Origin: an uncultured Collinsella sp. | GTDB taxonomy: Bacteria; Actinomycetota; Coriobacteriia; Coriobacteriales; Coriobacteriaceae | Direction: 5' to 3' | DNA length: 46,790 nt | Assembly (NCBI GenBank): GCA_958403395.1 | Contig: CATXXF010000012.1 | Location: 1 to 46,790, forward strand | In this document: positions 23,354 to 30,734 of the stretch, piece by piece | Layout of the letters: each line of letters begins with the position of its first letter | Position numbering within the stretch: position 1 is the first letter of the stretch | Translations under genes and position numbers: made by a program | The notes under the pieces: model-generated | The model's database searches: none | Told to the model about the DNA's origin: nothing | Seen by the model: only the letters and a program-made list of their open reading frames with translations

Positions 23354-24763
23354 CTAGCCCATAAGAACTGCGAGCTTCATGGAGTTCTCTGCGGCGGTGT
23401 AGCTCATAGCGCCTTTGCCGACCTTTTGCGGATCGTAATCGGATTGTTGGATGACGCCGCTGTACTGGGCAACGACGTTTTCAAATGCGGGGCTATCGAG
23501 AAACTTGTGAGGATCGGTTTTCCAATACACCTTCCCCTGATCATCTGCTTCCATCAATGCACGGAGGCCGCAGACTAGGGGGTAGATAAAGCCATCAGGA
23601 ACAGGATTGTCCGTTGCCTTTTCAAAGAAGGGAGTTTTGTATTCATTGCGACTATTCTTAAGGCTCTTAACGGCGCCGATTTTTCCGTAGCTTCCTGTTT
23701 TGTTGTAGTGCTTGGGGAAACGCGAATAGATTTCATCGTATAGACCGGGAAGGTCCGTAGCCACTTTGAGCGCGCTAAGAACTTGCGGATTCTTGAGTTC
23801 GCGGCGCGCTGAACCAGCAGCTTTGCTTACTCGGTCATCCCTCATAAGCTGCAAGAACTTTTCCTGGCACTTCTCCTTGCCGCTATAGACTAGGGGAAGT
23901 TGTGGCGCTTCGATGTCGCCAGAGGTGACGTTACTTGAGATGAGCGATAACGGGATCCAAGAGAGTGCGACAAGCTTTCTGGATTCAATGGGGTTGCCGT
24001 CGTTGGTTTTCCAGCTGATTTTGGCTGCAAATTCAGGATATTTTTCGGCATAAAGAGCCTTAAAGGAATCAAAAAGACCTTCCTGATTGCCCTTGGTGCC
24101 TTGTGTGAGTTGAGCGTTATTGTTGCGAGCGTCGCAGATTTCCAAAAGTGAGGTGCGGAAGTTCTCAACGCAGAGCGCATCGTTTGGGTTGGTTGGAACG
24201 AGCAATTCGACAGGAATCGAGAAGTCTAGAGTGCTTATGCCTTTCTCTTTGAGGGCTGCTTTTTCTTCACGGAGAAGTGATAGATACTCTTCAATATCGG
24301 TTCGACGGTTCATCCATGTTTGCTTGAATGAATCCCAGATTGTGACTTCGTTCTTTTTGGGAGGTCGATTGCCAAGTGCATGTTCGGCTTCGCTGAGAAT
24401 GTAGCTGCCGATTGCGAGTGTGTTGTGGCCGCCGTCAAGAATTCCCTCAACTTCGTCGTGAGAAGCAAAGCTTAGACGATAACGCCCGCGATCAAGGGGC
24501 TCGTAGCTCGAGGACGCAAGCAGAATTCCCTTTGATTTAAAAGGGAAGAGCTTTTGCGTGTGAGAAAGTTCATCAGCGCGAATGGATGCCTGAATAGCAT
24601 CGGTCACTGAGCCCAAACGGGAATTGCGGGGGTTGGCATCGAGATCGAGCGTGTCGATAATTTTGATAATGGATTTGGGGGACATCAGCCCGACGATCTT
24701 TTTAATGTCTCCAACTTTTTGCTCGTAGCTGTCGGTAAAGCGAACAATAATGTCGGTGCTCAT
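23354..24763 (-). CDS. AIPR/DGQHR-like protein, probable phage-defence function
   Basis: 469 residues. DLDANPRNSRLG near 39-50, LFPFKSKGILLASSS near 72-86 and ILDGGHNTLAIGSYIL near 107-122 follow the order seen in abortive-infection (AIPR) proteins: N-x-R, an F...NGI-like segment, then the G-G-Q/H-T loop. The DGGHN motif also recalls the DGQHR motif of DndB-like proteins. The rest is helical with no motif I can name. Base composition is much lower in GC than the surroundings. AAAGGG lies before the ATG. It converges on the HNH nuclease gene. The family call is by motif order only. Confidence 0.55.
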   Translation of the reverse strand: MSTDIIVRFTDSYEQKVGDIKKIVGLMSPKSIIKIIDTLDLDANPRNSRLGSVTDAIQASIRADELSHTQKLFPFKSKGILLASSSYEPLDRGRYRLSFASHDEVEGILDGGHNTLAIGSYILSEAEHALGNRPPKKNEVTIWDSFKQTWMNRRTDIEEYLSLLREEKAALKEKGISTLDFSIPVELLVPTNPNDALCVENFRTSLLEICDARNNNAQLTQGTKGNQEGLFDSFKALYAEKYPEFAAKISWKTNDGNPIESRKLVALSWIPLSLISSNVTSGDIEAPQLPLVYSGKEKCQEKFLQLMRDDRVSKAAGSARRELKNPQVLSALKVATDLPGLYDEIYSRFPKHYNKTGSYGKIGAVKSLKNSRNEYKTPFFEKATDNPVPDGFIYPLVCGLRALMEADDQGKVYWKTDPHKFLDSPAFENVVAQYSGVIQQSDYDPQKVGKGAMSYTAAENSMKLAVLMG

Positions 24764-24846
24764 AGCGAAACCCTTTCGTCTAAAGTAGTCAAAACAACAG
24801 GCCTGCGCTCTTGGAGTGCCGGAGATTGAAAGGGAGCATCGCTAAC

Positions 24847-24867
24847 AAAAAAGCTGGTCTCCCAGCT
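24847..24867 (-). terminator. Minus-strand terminator in leader of AIPR-like gene
   Basis: On the minus strand AGCTGG-GAGA-CCAGCT is followed by six T. It lies 84 bases before the ATG of the AIPR-like gene, with no minus-strand gene behind it. It therefore ends either a short untranslated RNA or a prematurely stopped leader transcript. Confidence 0.7.
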
Positions 24868-24886
24868 CTAGACGAAAGCCATAACG

Positions 24887-25027
24887 GTGATCGGGCGTTA
24901 TGGTGTTGTGCCTAGAGACATCCGTCTCATCTTCCAGCCCCTATCCAGGAAGCTTGATCGAAGGATCGCACTGACCGAGGAAGAGATCAAGATCTTCGTG
25001 GAAATTAATCGGACTGCTTTTTTGTGA
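24887..25027 (+). CDS. Possible 46-residue small protein or gene remnant
   Basis: A frame opening with GTG at 24887 and ending TGA 25025-25027 encodes a protein-like sequence: VIGRYGVVPRDIRLIFQPL, then RRIALTEEEIKIFVEINRTA. The charged amphipathic C-terminal helix is unlike random translation. In-frame TAG at 24869-24871 limits extension. The GTG sits exactly in the loop of the 8-bp hairpin 24879-24903, which could control initiation. The Shine-Dalgarno is weak (GAAAG). It could equally be the tail of a degraded gene. Confidence 0.35.
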   Translation: MIGRYGVVPRDIRLIFQPLSRKLDRRIALTEEEIKIFVEINRTAFL

Positions 25028-25149
25028 ACGGTAGGTAAGTGACGGCGATCGGCATTTGTGTCCGCACGGCATGTGACACTTCCCCTGCCGATCCGTTCTG
25101 TCGCGGCGGCATGTATCTGAACAACGACCCTCTAAGGAGTTCGATATTG

Positions 25150-25389
25150 ATGAGTGACAACACCAAGCATCTCGCAAAGAAGTGCGTCAAGGACGCGTGG
25201 CCGTGCCTCGCGTTGTGCCTTGCCGGCACAGCGGTTGCGCTGCTGGCTGTTCTGGGGCCGTTCGACGTGCTCCGAAGTGCCGTCTCTCTGCACGTTTGCA
25301 TGGCCCTTGCCGGCGCCATGATGACCGGCGGCGTGCTCGATCTGGTTTTTTGGGTGCTTGACCCGTTTGGATGGAAGAACGAGGGGTAA
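25150..25389 (+). CDS. Small two-helix membrane protein, unknown
   Basis: 79 residues: a short Lys-rich N-terminus, two membrane helices (about 17-38, WPCLALCLAGTAVALLAVL; and 46-70, LHVCMALAGAMMTGG...VFWVL), and a short polar end. No family recognised. AAGGAG lies 12 bases before the ATG; a TTG directly before it is an alternative start. A structured leader (25047-25093) precedes it. Confidence 0.6.
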   Translation: MSDNTKHLAKKCVKDAWPCLALCLAGTAVALLAVLGPFDVLRSAVSLHVCMALAGAMMTGGVLDLVFWVLDPFGWKNEG

Positions 25390-25465
25390 GCCCTAAGGGC
25401 TGGAACGGTTGGCTTAGTGATCGTGCAGAATGCGGGCTAGCGACTTACAGGGAAGTGGTGATCCG

Positions 25466-26191
25466 ATGACGGTCTATGTGACGGGCGATATTCACGGCGG
25501 CGTCGACATGCAAAAGCTGCGCGACTGGGACCTTGGGGATAGTCTGACGAGCGACGACTATCTGATTATCGCCGGCGACTTTGGCTTTCCGTGGGATTTC
25601 TCTGCCGAAGAATGTGCCGACATCGCTTGGCTGGAATCGCGTCCCTATACCGTGCTGTTTGTCGACGGCAACCACGAGCGTTTCGATCACTGGGCGGAGC
25701 GCCCCATGGAGTTGTGGCACGGTGGGCTGACGCAGCGCCTGTCGGACACCTCTCCCATACGGCGCCTGACGCGCGGCGAGGTTTTTGAGCTCGACGGCTC
25801 AACGGTCTTTACCATGGGCGGCGCCACGAGCGTGGACAAGGAATACCGCATTCCGTATTCCAGCTGGTGGCCGCAGGAGCTGCCGGACGAGCGCAACTTT
25901 GAGGAGGCGCGGGCAAAGCTCGACAGCGTGGGCTGGACGGTCGACTACGTGATCACTCACACCTGCTCTACGCGCATGCTTTCGTCCACGCTTTATCCAG
26001 CGTCCGGCTGGAATTGCCCCTCCGTTGATCGGCTTACGGCATTTTTCGATGAGCTGGAAGACCGCTTGGACTACAAGCGCTGGTACTACGGGCATTTTCA
26101 TCGGGATACCAACCCGGCCGAGCGTCACACCGTGCTCTACGACTGCATCGTTCGCTTGGGCGACGAACTCCAGCCCTGGGATGTTGCGTAG
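25466..26191 (+). CDS. Calcineurin-like metallophosphoesterase
   Basis: 241 residues. Metal and catalytic motifs in order: VTGDIHGG near 5-12, IIAGDFGFPW near 34-43, VDGNHERFD near 63-71, GGATSVD, a His in VITHTCS near 152-158 and YGHFHRD near 203-209. This is the Metallophos pattern of bacterial phosphodiesterases of unknown substrate. The ATG at 25466 follows GGGAAGTGGTG; an upstream codon at 25430 would add 12 residues with no Shine-Dalgarno. It converges on gluQ with a 15-base gap. Confidence 0.83.
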   Translation: MTVYVTGDIHGGVDMQKLRDWDLGDSLTSDDYLIIAGDFGFPWDFSAEECADIAWLESRPYTVLFVDGNHERFDHWAERPMELWHGGLTQRLSDTSPIRRLTRGEVFELDGSTVFTMGGATSVDKEYRIPYSSWWPQELPDERNFEEARAKLDSVGWTVDYVITHTCSTRMLSSTLYPASGWNCPSVDRLTAFFDELEDRLDYKRWYYGHFHRDTNPAERHTVLYDCIVRLGDELQPWDVA

Positions 26192-26206
26192 AGGCGGGGT
26201 GGCTGG

Positions 26207-27217
26207 CTACTCGACCGTTACAGTGATGTTCTCCCGATGCGCGCGGATGACGTCCCAGCTAAAGTGCTCGACCAGCTGCTCGGCGGTACGCGGCGTGGTG
26301 TCCGGCGCGATGCCTGTTTGCCCGGCGAGCCATCCCAACAGCGCCTCGGGTGTGCCAAAGCGGGTGCGGAGCTCGCCCAGGTCCAGATCGCGATCGCGCT
26401 TGGAAAGGCGGCGGCCGTCCGGTGACATGAGCAGCGGAATGTGCGCGTAGTGCGGCGTGGGCAGTCCCAGCAGATGTTGCAGATAGATCTGGCGCGGCGT
26501 GGAACCAAGCAGGTCGCATCCGCGTACGATCTCGGTGACGCCCATGGCAGCGTCGTCGACCACCACGGCCAGCTGATAGGCAAACACGCCGTCGCTGCGG
26601 CGCACCAAAAAGTCACCGCACTCGGTGGCGAGTGCTTCGCATTGGGCTCCGTACGTGCGGTCCACGAATTCGATCACGTCGCTGGCGAGGTCGTCGACGG
26701 TGGGCACGCGCAGGCGCGTGGCCGGAGCACGCAGGGCACTGCGGCGGGTGATTTCATCAGCAGAAAGACCTCTGCAGGCGCCGCGGTAGATGGGCGTGCC
26801 GTCGCTGGCGTGCGGCGCGCTCGCGGCGTGGAGTTCGGCACGCGTGCAAAAACAGGGATAGGTGAGGCCGGCGTCTTGCAGCTGGCGCAGGGCGTCCTCG
26901 TACAGATCCAGGCGATCGTGCTGGTAGTAGGGGCCTTCGTCCCACTCGAGCCCCAGCCAGGTCAGATCGTCAATCAGTTGAGCGGCAAGTTCCGGGCGCT
27001 TGCAGCGATCGTCCAGGTCCTCGATGCGCAGCACGATGCTGCCGCCCTGGCTGCGGGCCGAAAGCCACGAGCACAGGCAGCTGAACACGTTGCCCAGGTG
27101 CATGCGGCCCGAGGGCGACGGGGCGAAACGGCCCACGACGGGCGCGGGGGCGGAGGCGGGTGGCGTCGCTGGCGCGTCCGCGGCGGGCGTTGCTATGTTG
27201 CGTGCGTTGATATCCAT
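26207..27217 (-). CDS. gluQ: Glutamyl-Q tRNA(Asp) synthetase
   Basis: 336 residues; a truncated GluRS paralogue that attaches glutamate to queuosine of tRNA(Asp). An Ala/Pro-rich 25-residue N-terminus precedes GRFAPSPSGRMHLGN, the HIGH-type motif. Zinc-site residues appear in YPCFCTRAELH and YRGACRG. GRRLSKRDRDLDL is the KMSKS-type loop. The anticodon-binding domain of true GluRS is missing, which supports GluQRS. A much longer open frame reaches upstream to 27481, but the ATG at 27217 is the first that leaves a family-like N-terminus. Confidence 0.85.
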   Translation of the reverse strand: MDINARNIATPAADAPATPPASAPAPVVGRFAPSPSGRMHLGNVFSCLCSWLSARSQGGSIVLRIEDLDDRCKRPELAAQLIDDLTWLGLEWDEGPYYQHDRLDLYEDALRQLQDAGLTYPCFCTRAELHAASAPHASDGTPIYRGACRGLSADEITRRSALRAPATRLRVPTVDDLASDVIEFVDRTYGAQCEALATECGDFLVRRSDGVFAYQLAVVVDDAAMGVTEIVRGCDLLGSTPRQIYLQHLLGLPTPHYAHIPLLMSPDGRRLSKRDRDLDLGELRTRFGTPEALLGWLAGQTGIAPDTTPRTAEQLVEHFSWDVIRAHRENITVTVE

Positions 27218-27354
27218 GCGGACGAGTATAGCGCGGGGCGCGGTGGGGGAGACGCTGCCGTGGCCTGCAAGTTGCCGAGGCCACGCGTTGCGCATGCCGG
27301 ACCACTGGCTCGACAGCTCGATCGCCGCCCGCCAGTCCAACCCCTCAAACGACA

Positions 27355-27390
27355 GAAACCCCGGCAGCTCTTCGCAACTGCCGGGGTTTC
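27355..27390. terminator. 13-bp perfect hairpin, orphan terminator or repeat
   Basis: The stem 27355-27367 / 27378-27390 is perfect, with a 10-base loop. The 3' arm ends in GTTTC on the plus strand and similarly on the minus strand. It is not next to any gene end that I can identify, so it may mark a lost gene or an unannotated small RNA. Confidence 0.55.
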
Positions 27391-27570
27391 CGCGGAAAAG
27401 GGGGACATGATCCTCGAGCGGACGGCAAAGGGGCAAACCGTTTTCGCTCAACTGCTTTATGCCCCTCGGCTGGCGGCTCAATCAGCGTATGCCGCGCCCA
27501 CACAAAGCCGCTACACCTGTGACGGAGCTGTGAAGTGGTATCTATCGTTGGCGCATGCCATGCCAAAGAG

Positions 27571-27620
27571 TGTCCCTAACGACTAGTCATTTAAGAACGT
27601 CCCCAATGACTAGCTGCTGG
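27571..27620. repeat. GACTAG palindromic repeat, copy 1
   Basis: Contains CTAGTCATT (27583-27591) and AATGACTAG (27605-27613), with TGTCCCTAACG and CGTCCCC blocks. It aligns with 29759-29811 over its whole length, including the CTGCTGG end. Confidence 0.75.
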
Positions 27621-27733
27621 CGGCGGGCGTGACTTTCATCCCGTTTGGCGCTCCGGTCGCCTAGATATTCGTCATGTGCGCCCGTAAACGTGGGACAATG
27701 ACGCTGTTGGTATCACAGACAAAGGATGTGCCT

Positions 27734-29677
27734 ATGAACGCCCCCGTTGCCAAGACCTGTCGGCAGCGCCGCCTATTCGCGCGATTTGCTTCCGTCTGCG
27801 CACTCGTCGCGCTTGCGTTGTTGCTGCTGCCTGCCGCCGCACACGCCGACGGCTACTCCATGAGCCAAACCTACATCGGCGTCACGGTTGAGGCCGATGG
27901 ATCGCTGACCGTTGTCGAGGGGCGCCAGTTTGATTTCGACGACGACATCAACGGCGTGTTTTGGGAGATCAATACGGGCACCAACCAGCAGGGCGGCGCG
28001 GCGGGCGTCAATGTGCTGAGCGTCGAGGAAGACGACACCGCGTTTAACAGGGTCGATAGCGCGAACAAGGGCGACTCTGGCGTCTATACGGTTGAGCAGT
28101 CCGACGGCGGCGTAAAGATCAAGGTTTTCAGCCCCCACGAGAGCGGCGACAGCGCAATCTATTACGTGAGCTACACCATGACCGGTGCGGTCATGAACTG
28201 GGCCGATACCGCCGAGCTCTACTGGAAGTTCGTGGGTGACGGCTGGTCTGCGGATTCCGATGACGTCGAGATGGAAGTGTACTTCGCAAATGCTGCTGCC
28301 GGGACGGCGGCCGTCAAGGGCGATAACTTCCGCGCATGGGGCCACGGCCCGCTGACGGGCGACGTGTCGCTCGATGCGGACGAACCCATGGTCACCTATA
28401 CCATTCCCTGCGTGCATCAGGGCGAATTCGCCGAGGCGCGCATCGCCTTCCCCAGCGACTGGGTGCCGCAGCTTGCCGCTTCGGGCGAAGAGCGCATGTC
28501 AACGATCCTGAGCGAAGAGAAAGAATGGGCCGACGAAGCTAACGCCCGCCGCGCTCACGCTCGCATGATTGCCAATGCACTTGCCGTGCTAAGTGTTGTC
28601 TCGGCGGTGGCCTTTACCGGCACAATCGTTGCGCTCAAGCTGCGCCGCCGCAAGCCCAAGCCGCTTTTCCAGGACGAATATTTCCGCGATGTGCCTTCGG
28701 CCGACCATCCCGCCGTGCTTTCGGCCCTTATGAGCTGGAACGAGGTGCCCGATCAGGCATATATCGCCACGCTCATGAAGCTCACTGACGACCGTGTGAT
28801 TAAGCTGGAGCAGGCGACCGCGACCAAGGCCAAGAAGGGTCTGTTGGGGCGTGAAAAAGAAGAGCAGACGTATCGTGTGACGGTGAGCGATGCGGGCTGG
28901 AAGTCGGCCAAGGGCATTGACCGCATGGTGCTCAAGGTCTTCTTTGCCGGTGCTAAGCCTGACGAGAACGGCGATCGCTCGCGCACGTTTGACGAGCTGC
29001 AGCACTACGTCAAACAGCACGCTACGCCCGTGGGCGACAAGCTCGAGGACTATCAGAACACCGTTAAGGGCAAGCTGGCCGATAGCGAGTACGTTGCCTC
29101 GGACGGCATTGTCGCAATGGTGTTTGGCCTGGTCCTGGGCATTCTAATTGCCTTTATTCCTATTGGATCCATTTTCTTTACCGATGGCGCGCAGGCAAAC
29201 GTTATCGCTGCGATTATCTCGGTGCCCATCGTGCTTGTGGGCATTGGCGTGAGTCTCACCTTCCGCCGCTTTACGCCGGAGGGCGCCGAGGTGGCGGCTC
29301 GCTGCAAGGCGCTCAAGCATTGGCTCGAGGACTTCACGCGCCTAAAGGAAGCCGTCCCCGGCGATCTGGTCCTGTGGAATAAACTTCTGGTGATGGGCGT
29401 GGCGCTGGGCGTTTCGAAGGAAGTCCTGCGTCAGCTTGCCGAGGCTGTTCCTCCCGAGGTGCGCGAGGCCGACGGCTTCTACGACAATTACCCCTGCTAC
29501 TGGTGGTACTACCATCATTACGGTATCGAGTCTCCGCTCGATTCGTTCGATGACGTGTATCACGAGAGTATCCGTGAGCTGGCGTCGAGCTCCGACAGCT
29601 CGGGCGGCGGCGGAGGCGGCGGCTTCTCTGGCGGCGGAGGCGGCGGCGTCGGCGGAGGCGGCGGCGGAACGTTCTAG
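27734..29677 (+). CDS. DUF2207-family secreted/membrane protein with Gly-rich tail
   Basis: 647 residues. An N-terminal signal peptide (ALVALALLLLPAAAHA, cleavage after AHA near 38) leads into an extracytoplasmic DUF2207-like beta domain (about 40-260; GRQFDFDDDINGVFWEIN early). One membrane helix near 280-300 precedes a cytoplasmic stretch with FQDEYFRDVPSADHPAVLSALM. Two further helices follow near 460-520. The end is a Ser/Gly tail of some 25 residues ending GGGGGGTF, as commonly seen in this family. The ATG at 27734 has AAAGGATG; an earlier in-frame ATG at 27674 has no Shine-Dalgarno. Function is unknown. Confidence 0.8.
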   Translation: MNAPVAKTCRQRRLFARFASVCALVALALLLLPAAAHADGYSMSQTYIGVTVEADGSLTVVEGRQFDFDDDINGVFWEINTGTNQQGGAAGVNVLSVEEDDTAFNRVDSANKGDSGVYTVEQSDGGVKIKVFSPHESGDSAIYYVSYTMTGAVMNWADTAELYWKFVGDGWSADSDDVEMEVYFANAAAGTAAVKGDNFRAWGHGPLTGDVSLDADEPMVTYTIPCVHQGEFAEARIAFPSDWVPQLAASGEERMSTILSEEKEWADEANARRAHARMIANALAVLSVVSAVAFTGTIVALKLRRRKPKPLFQDEYFRDVPSADHPAVLSALMSWNEVPDQAYIATLMKLTDDRVIKLEQATATKAKKGLLGREKEEQTYRVTVSDAGWKSAKGIDRMVLKVFFAGAKPDENGDRSRTFDELQHYVKQHATPVGDKLEDYQNTVKGKLADSEYVASDGIVAMVFGLVLGILIAFIPIGSIFFTDGAQANVIAAIISVPIVLVGIGVSLTFRRFTPEGAEVAARCKALKHWLEDFTRLKEAVPGDLVLWNKLLVMGVALGVSKEVLRQLAEAVPPEVREADGFYDNYPCYWWYYHHYGIESPLDSFDDVYHESIRELASSSDSSGGGGGGGFSGGGGGGVGGGGGGTF

Positions 29678-29693
29678 CGCGCTCTGATTTTTG

Positions 29694-29738
29694 GGATGGA
29701 TCTTCTCCGGCGACTGCCGACGGATCCATCCCATTTTT
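29694..29738 (+). terminator. Intrinsic terminator after DUF2207 gene
   Basis: GGGATGGATC (29694-29703) pairs with GATCCATCCC (29724-29733), followed by ATTTTTA. It lies 16 bases after the stop. Confidence 0.85.
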
Positions 29739-29758
29739 ATGCGCTACCTACGAAGGCT

Positions 29759-29811
29759 GTCCCCAACGACTAATCACTGGGAACATCCCTAAATGACTAG
29801 GTATGGCTGCT
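29759..29811. repeat. GACTAG palindromic repeat, copy 2
   Basis: Aligns with copy 1 at 27571-27620: TGTCCCCAACGACTA, a GGAACATCCC block, ATGACTAG and GGCTGCTGG. It lies just past the terminator, between the DUF2207 gene and the convergent GNAT gene. A partial third copy (CCCCAATGACTAG) sits at 46405-46417. Confidence 0.75.
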
Positions 29812-29815
29812 GGGT

Positions 29816-30457
29816 TTAGGCTGTTAGATCGAGTTCGTAGAGGAAGCTTTCGCGCGGCATGTCGTGACGGCGCTCTTCGCGGTTGGCGCGGTGCGTGGCC
29901 GTGCGCTTAAAGCCGTGCAGCTCGTAGAACTTCCACGAGCAGTTGGAGTCGGTGTACAGGTGCGCCCTCGTCGCTCCAAGCGAGGACAGGTGCGAGACGG
30001 CGGCATCGAGCAGAACCGTGCCAACGCCCAGGCCATGGACATCGCGATCCACGGCAAGCAGCGTGACCTCGTTGTCGTGCGGCAACGGGCTGCTCTCGAG
30101 CAGGCGGTTGTTGGTTCGGATGGTTGCGCGCACAAACGAGAGATACTCGGCGCACGCATCGGGCTCTAGCTCACGCATCTGCGATAGCAGCGCGCGTTCG
30201 GTATCCATCCAATGCTCGTTGATAGTGGCGCCGGAGCTCTGTCCCGCATGCGCGAGCGAAATGCCACGCGCCTGACCGTCGATTACGGCAACCTGTGAAA
30301 ACGTCGACGACGAAAGGCAATAGGCAAGGTCGCACGCGGCCTCAAGGCGGTTGTACTCATCGTTATCCGAATTGTTATGCCAAAGCTGCTGCAGAATCAG
30401 CGCGATGGCGTCGAAGTCTTCGGTATCAAACGGTCGGTAGAGAACCCGCGAGACCAT
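29816..30457 (-). CDS. GNAT-family N-acetyltransferase
   Basis: 213 residues. The acetyl-CoA site is visible as LLAVDRDVHGLGVGTVLLDAAVS near 134-156 (V-x-x-x-x-G-x-G-x-G/A type), followed by LGATRAHLYTDS and the C-terminal YELHGFKRTATHR. The N-terminal half (YRPFDTEDFDAIALILQQLW) is typical of GNAT domains. Substrate unknown. The start at 30457 has AAAGAGG. It is convergent with the DUF2207 gene. Confidence 0.82.
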   Translation of the reverse strand: MVSRVLYRPFDTEDFDAIALILQQLWHNNSDNDEYNRLEAACDLAYCLSSSTFSQVAVIDGQARGISLAHAGQSSGATINEHWMDTERALLSQMRELEPDACAEYLSFVRATIRTNNRLLESSPLPHDNEVTLLAVDRDVHGLGVGTVLLDAAVSHLSSLGATRAHLYTDSNCSWKFYELHGFKRTATHRANREERRHDMPRESFLYELDLTA

Positions 30458-30734
30458 GGTGCCTCTTTCTTTTGCGGATGCATATCGAGCACAGTTCTAC
30501 CACGCCATTGGCATCTAATTATGGTGCCCCTGTGTTCCATGAACTCACCGTGCCCGGTGCCATGCCCATCCCCTCCGCTCGCAAACTTTTTCTGCACATG
30601 CGCCCGTTGCGGGGTGCATCGATGCGCTCGATGCGCTACATTAAATCAGTATTTTCAATGCCGCTGCGCGAGCGCTGCAGATCGACGTATCACCGACTCA
30701 CAGAGCACGGCGGCGTACCAGACAGGAGGACTGC

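Larger units (their letters stand above)
24764..25149. other. 386-base structured intergenic region with possible small ORF
   Basis: Contains a minus-strand terminator (24847-24867), a 10-bp inverted repeat CTTTCGTCTA (24773-24782) / TAGACGAAAG (24869-24878), an 8-bp hairpin CCATAACG (24879-24886) / CGTTATGG (24896-24903), a possible 46-codon frame (24887-25027), and a two-level hairpin: GATCGGCA (25047-25054) / TGCCGATC (25086-25093), with GTGTC/GACAC inside. Nothing here is a familiar riboswitch to me. Confidence 0.65.
27218..27733. other. 516-base intergenic region between gluQ and the DUF2207 gene
   Basis: Holds a 13-bp perfect hairpin: GAAACCCCGGCAG (27355-27367) / CTGCCGGGGTTTC (27378-27390), and copy 1 of the GACTAG repeat family (27571-27620). 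Open frames across it are shadows. The hairpin is followed by CGCGG on the plus strand and lacks a T-run. Confidence 0.7.

Noticed and set aside
24764..24903. Known riboswitch class (fluoride, preQ1, purine, guanidine)
   Set aside because: I compared the visible conserved cores with the sequence from memory and found no match. The region is reported only as structured.
24941..25319. Minus-strand open frames around 25 kb
   Set aside because: They cross the plus-strand membrane-protein gene or lack start context. The plus-strand gene has AAGGAG and membrane helices.
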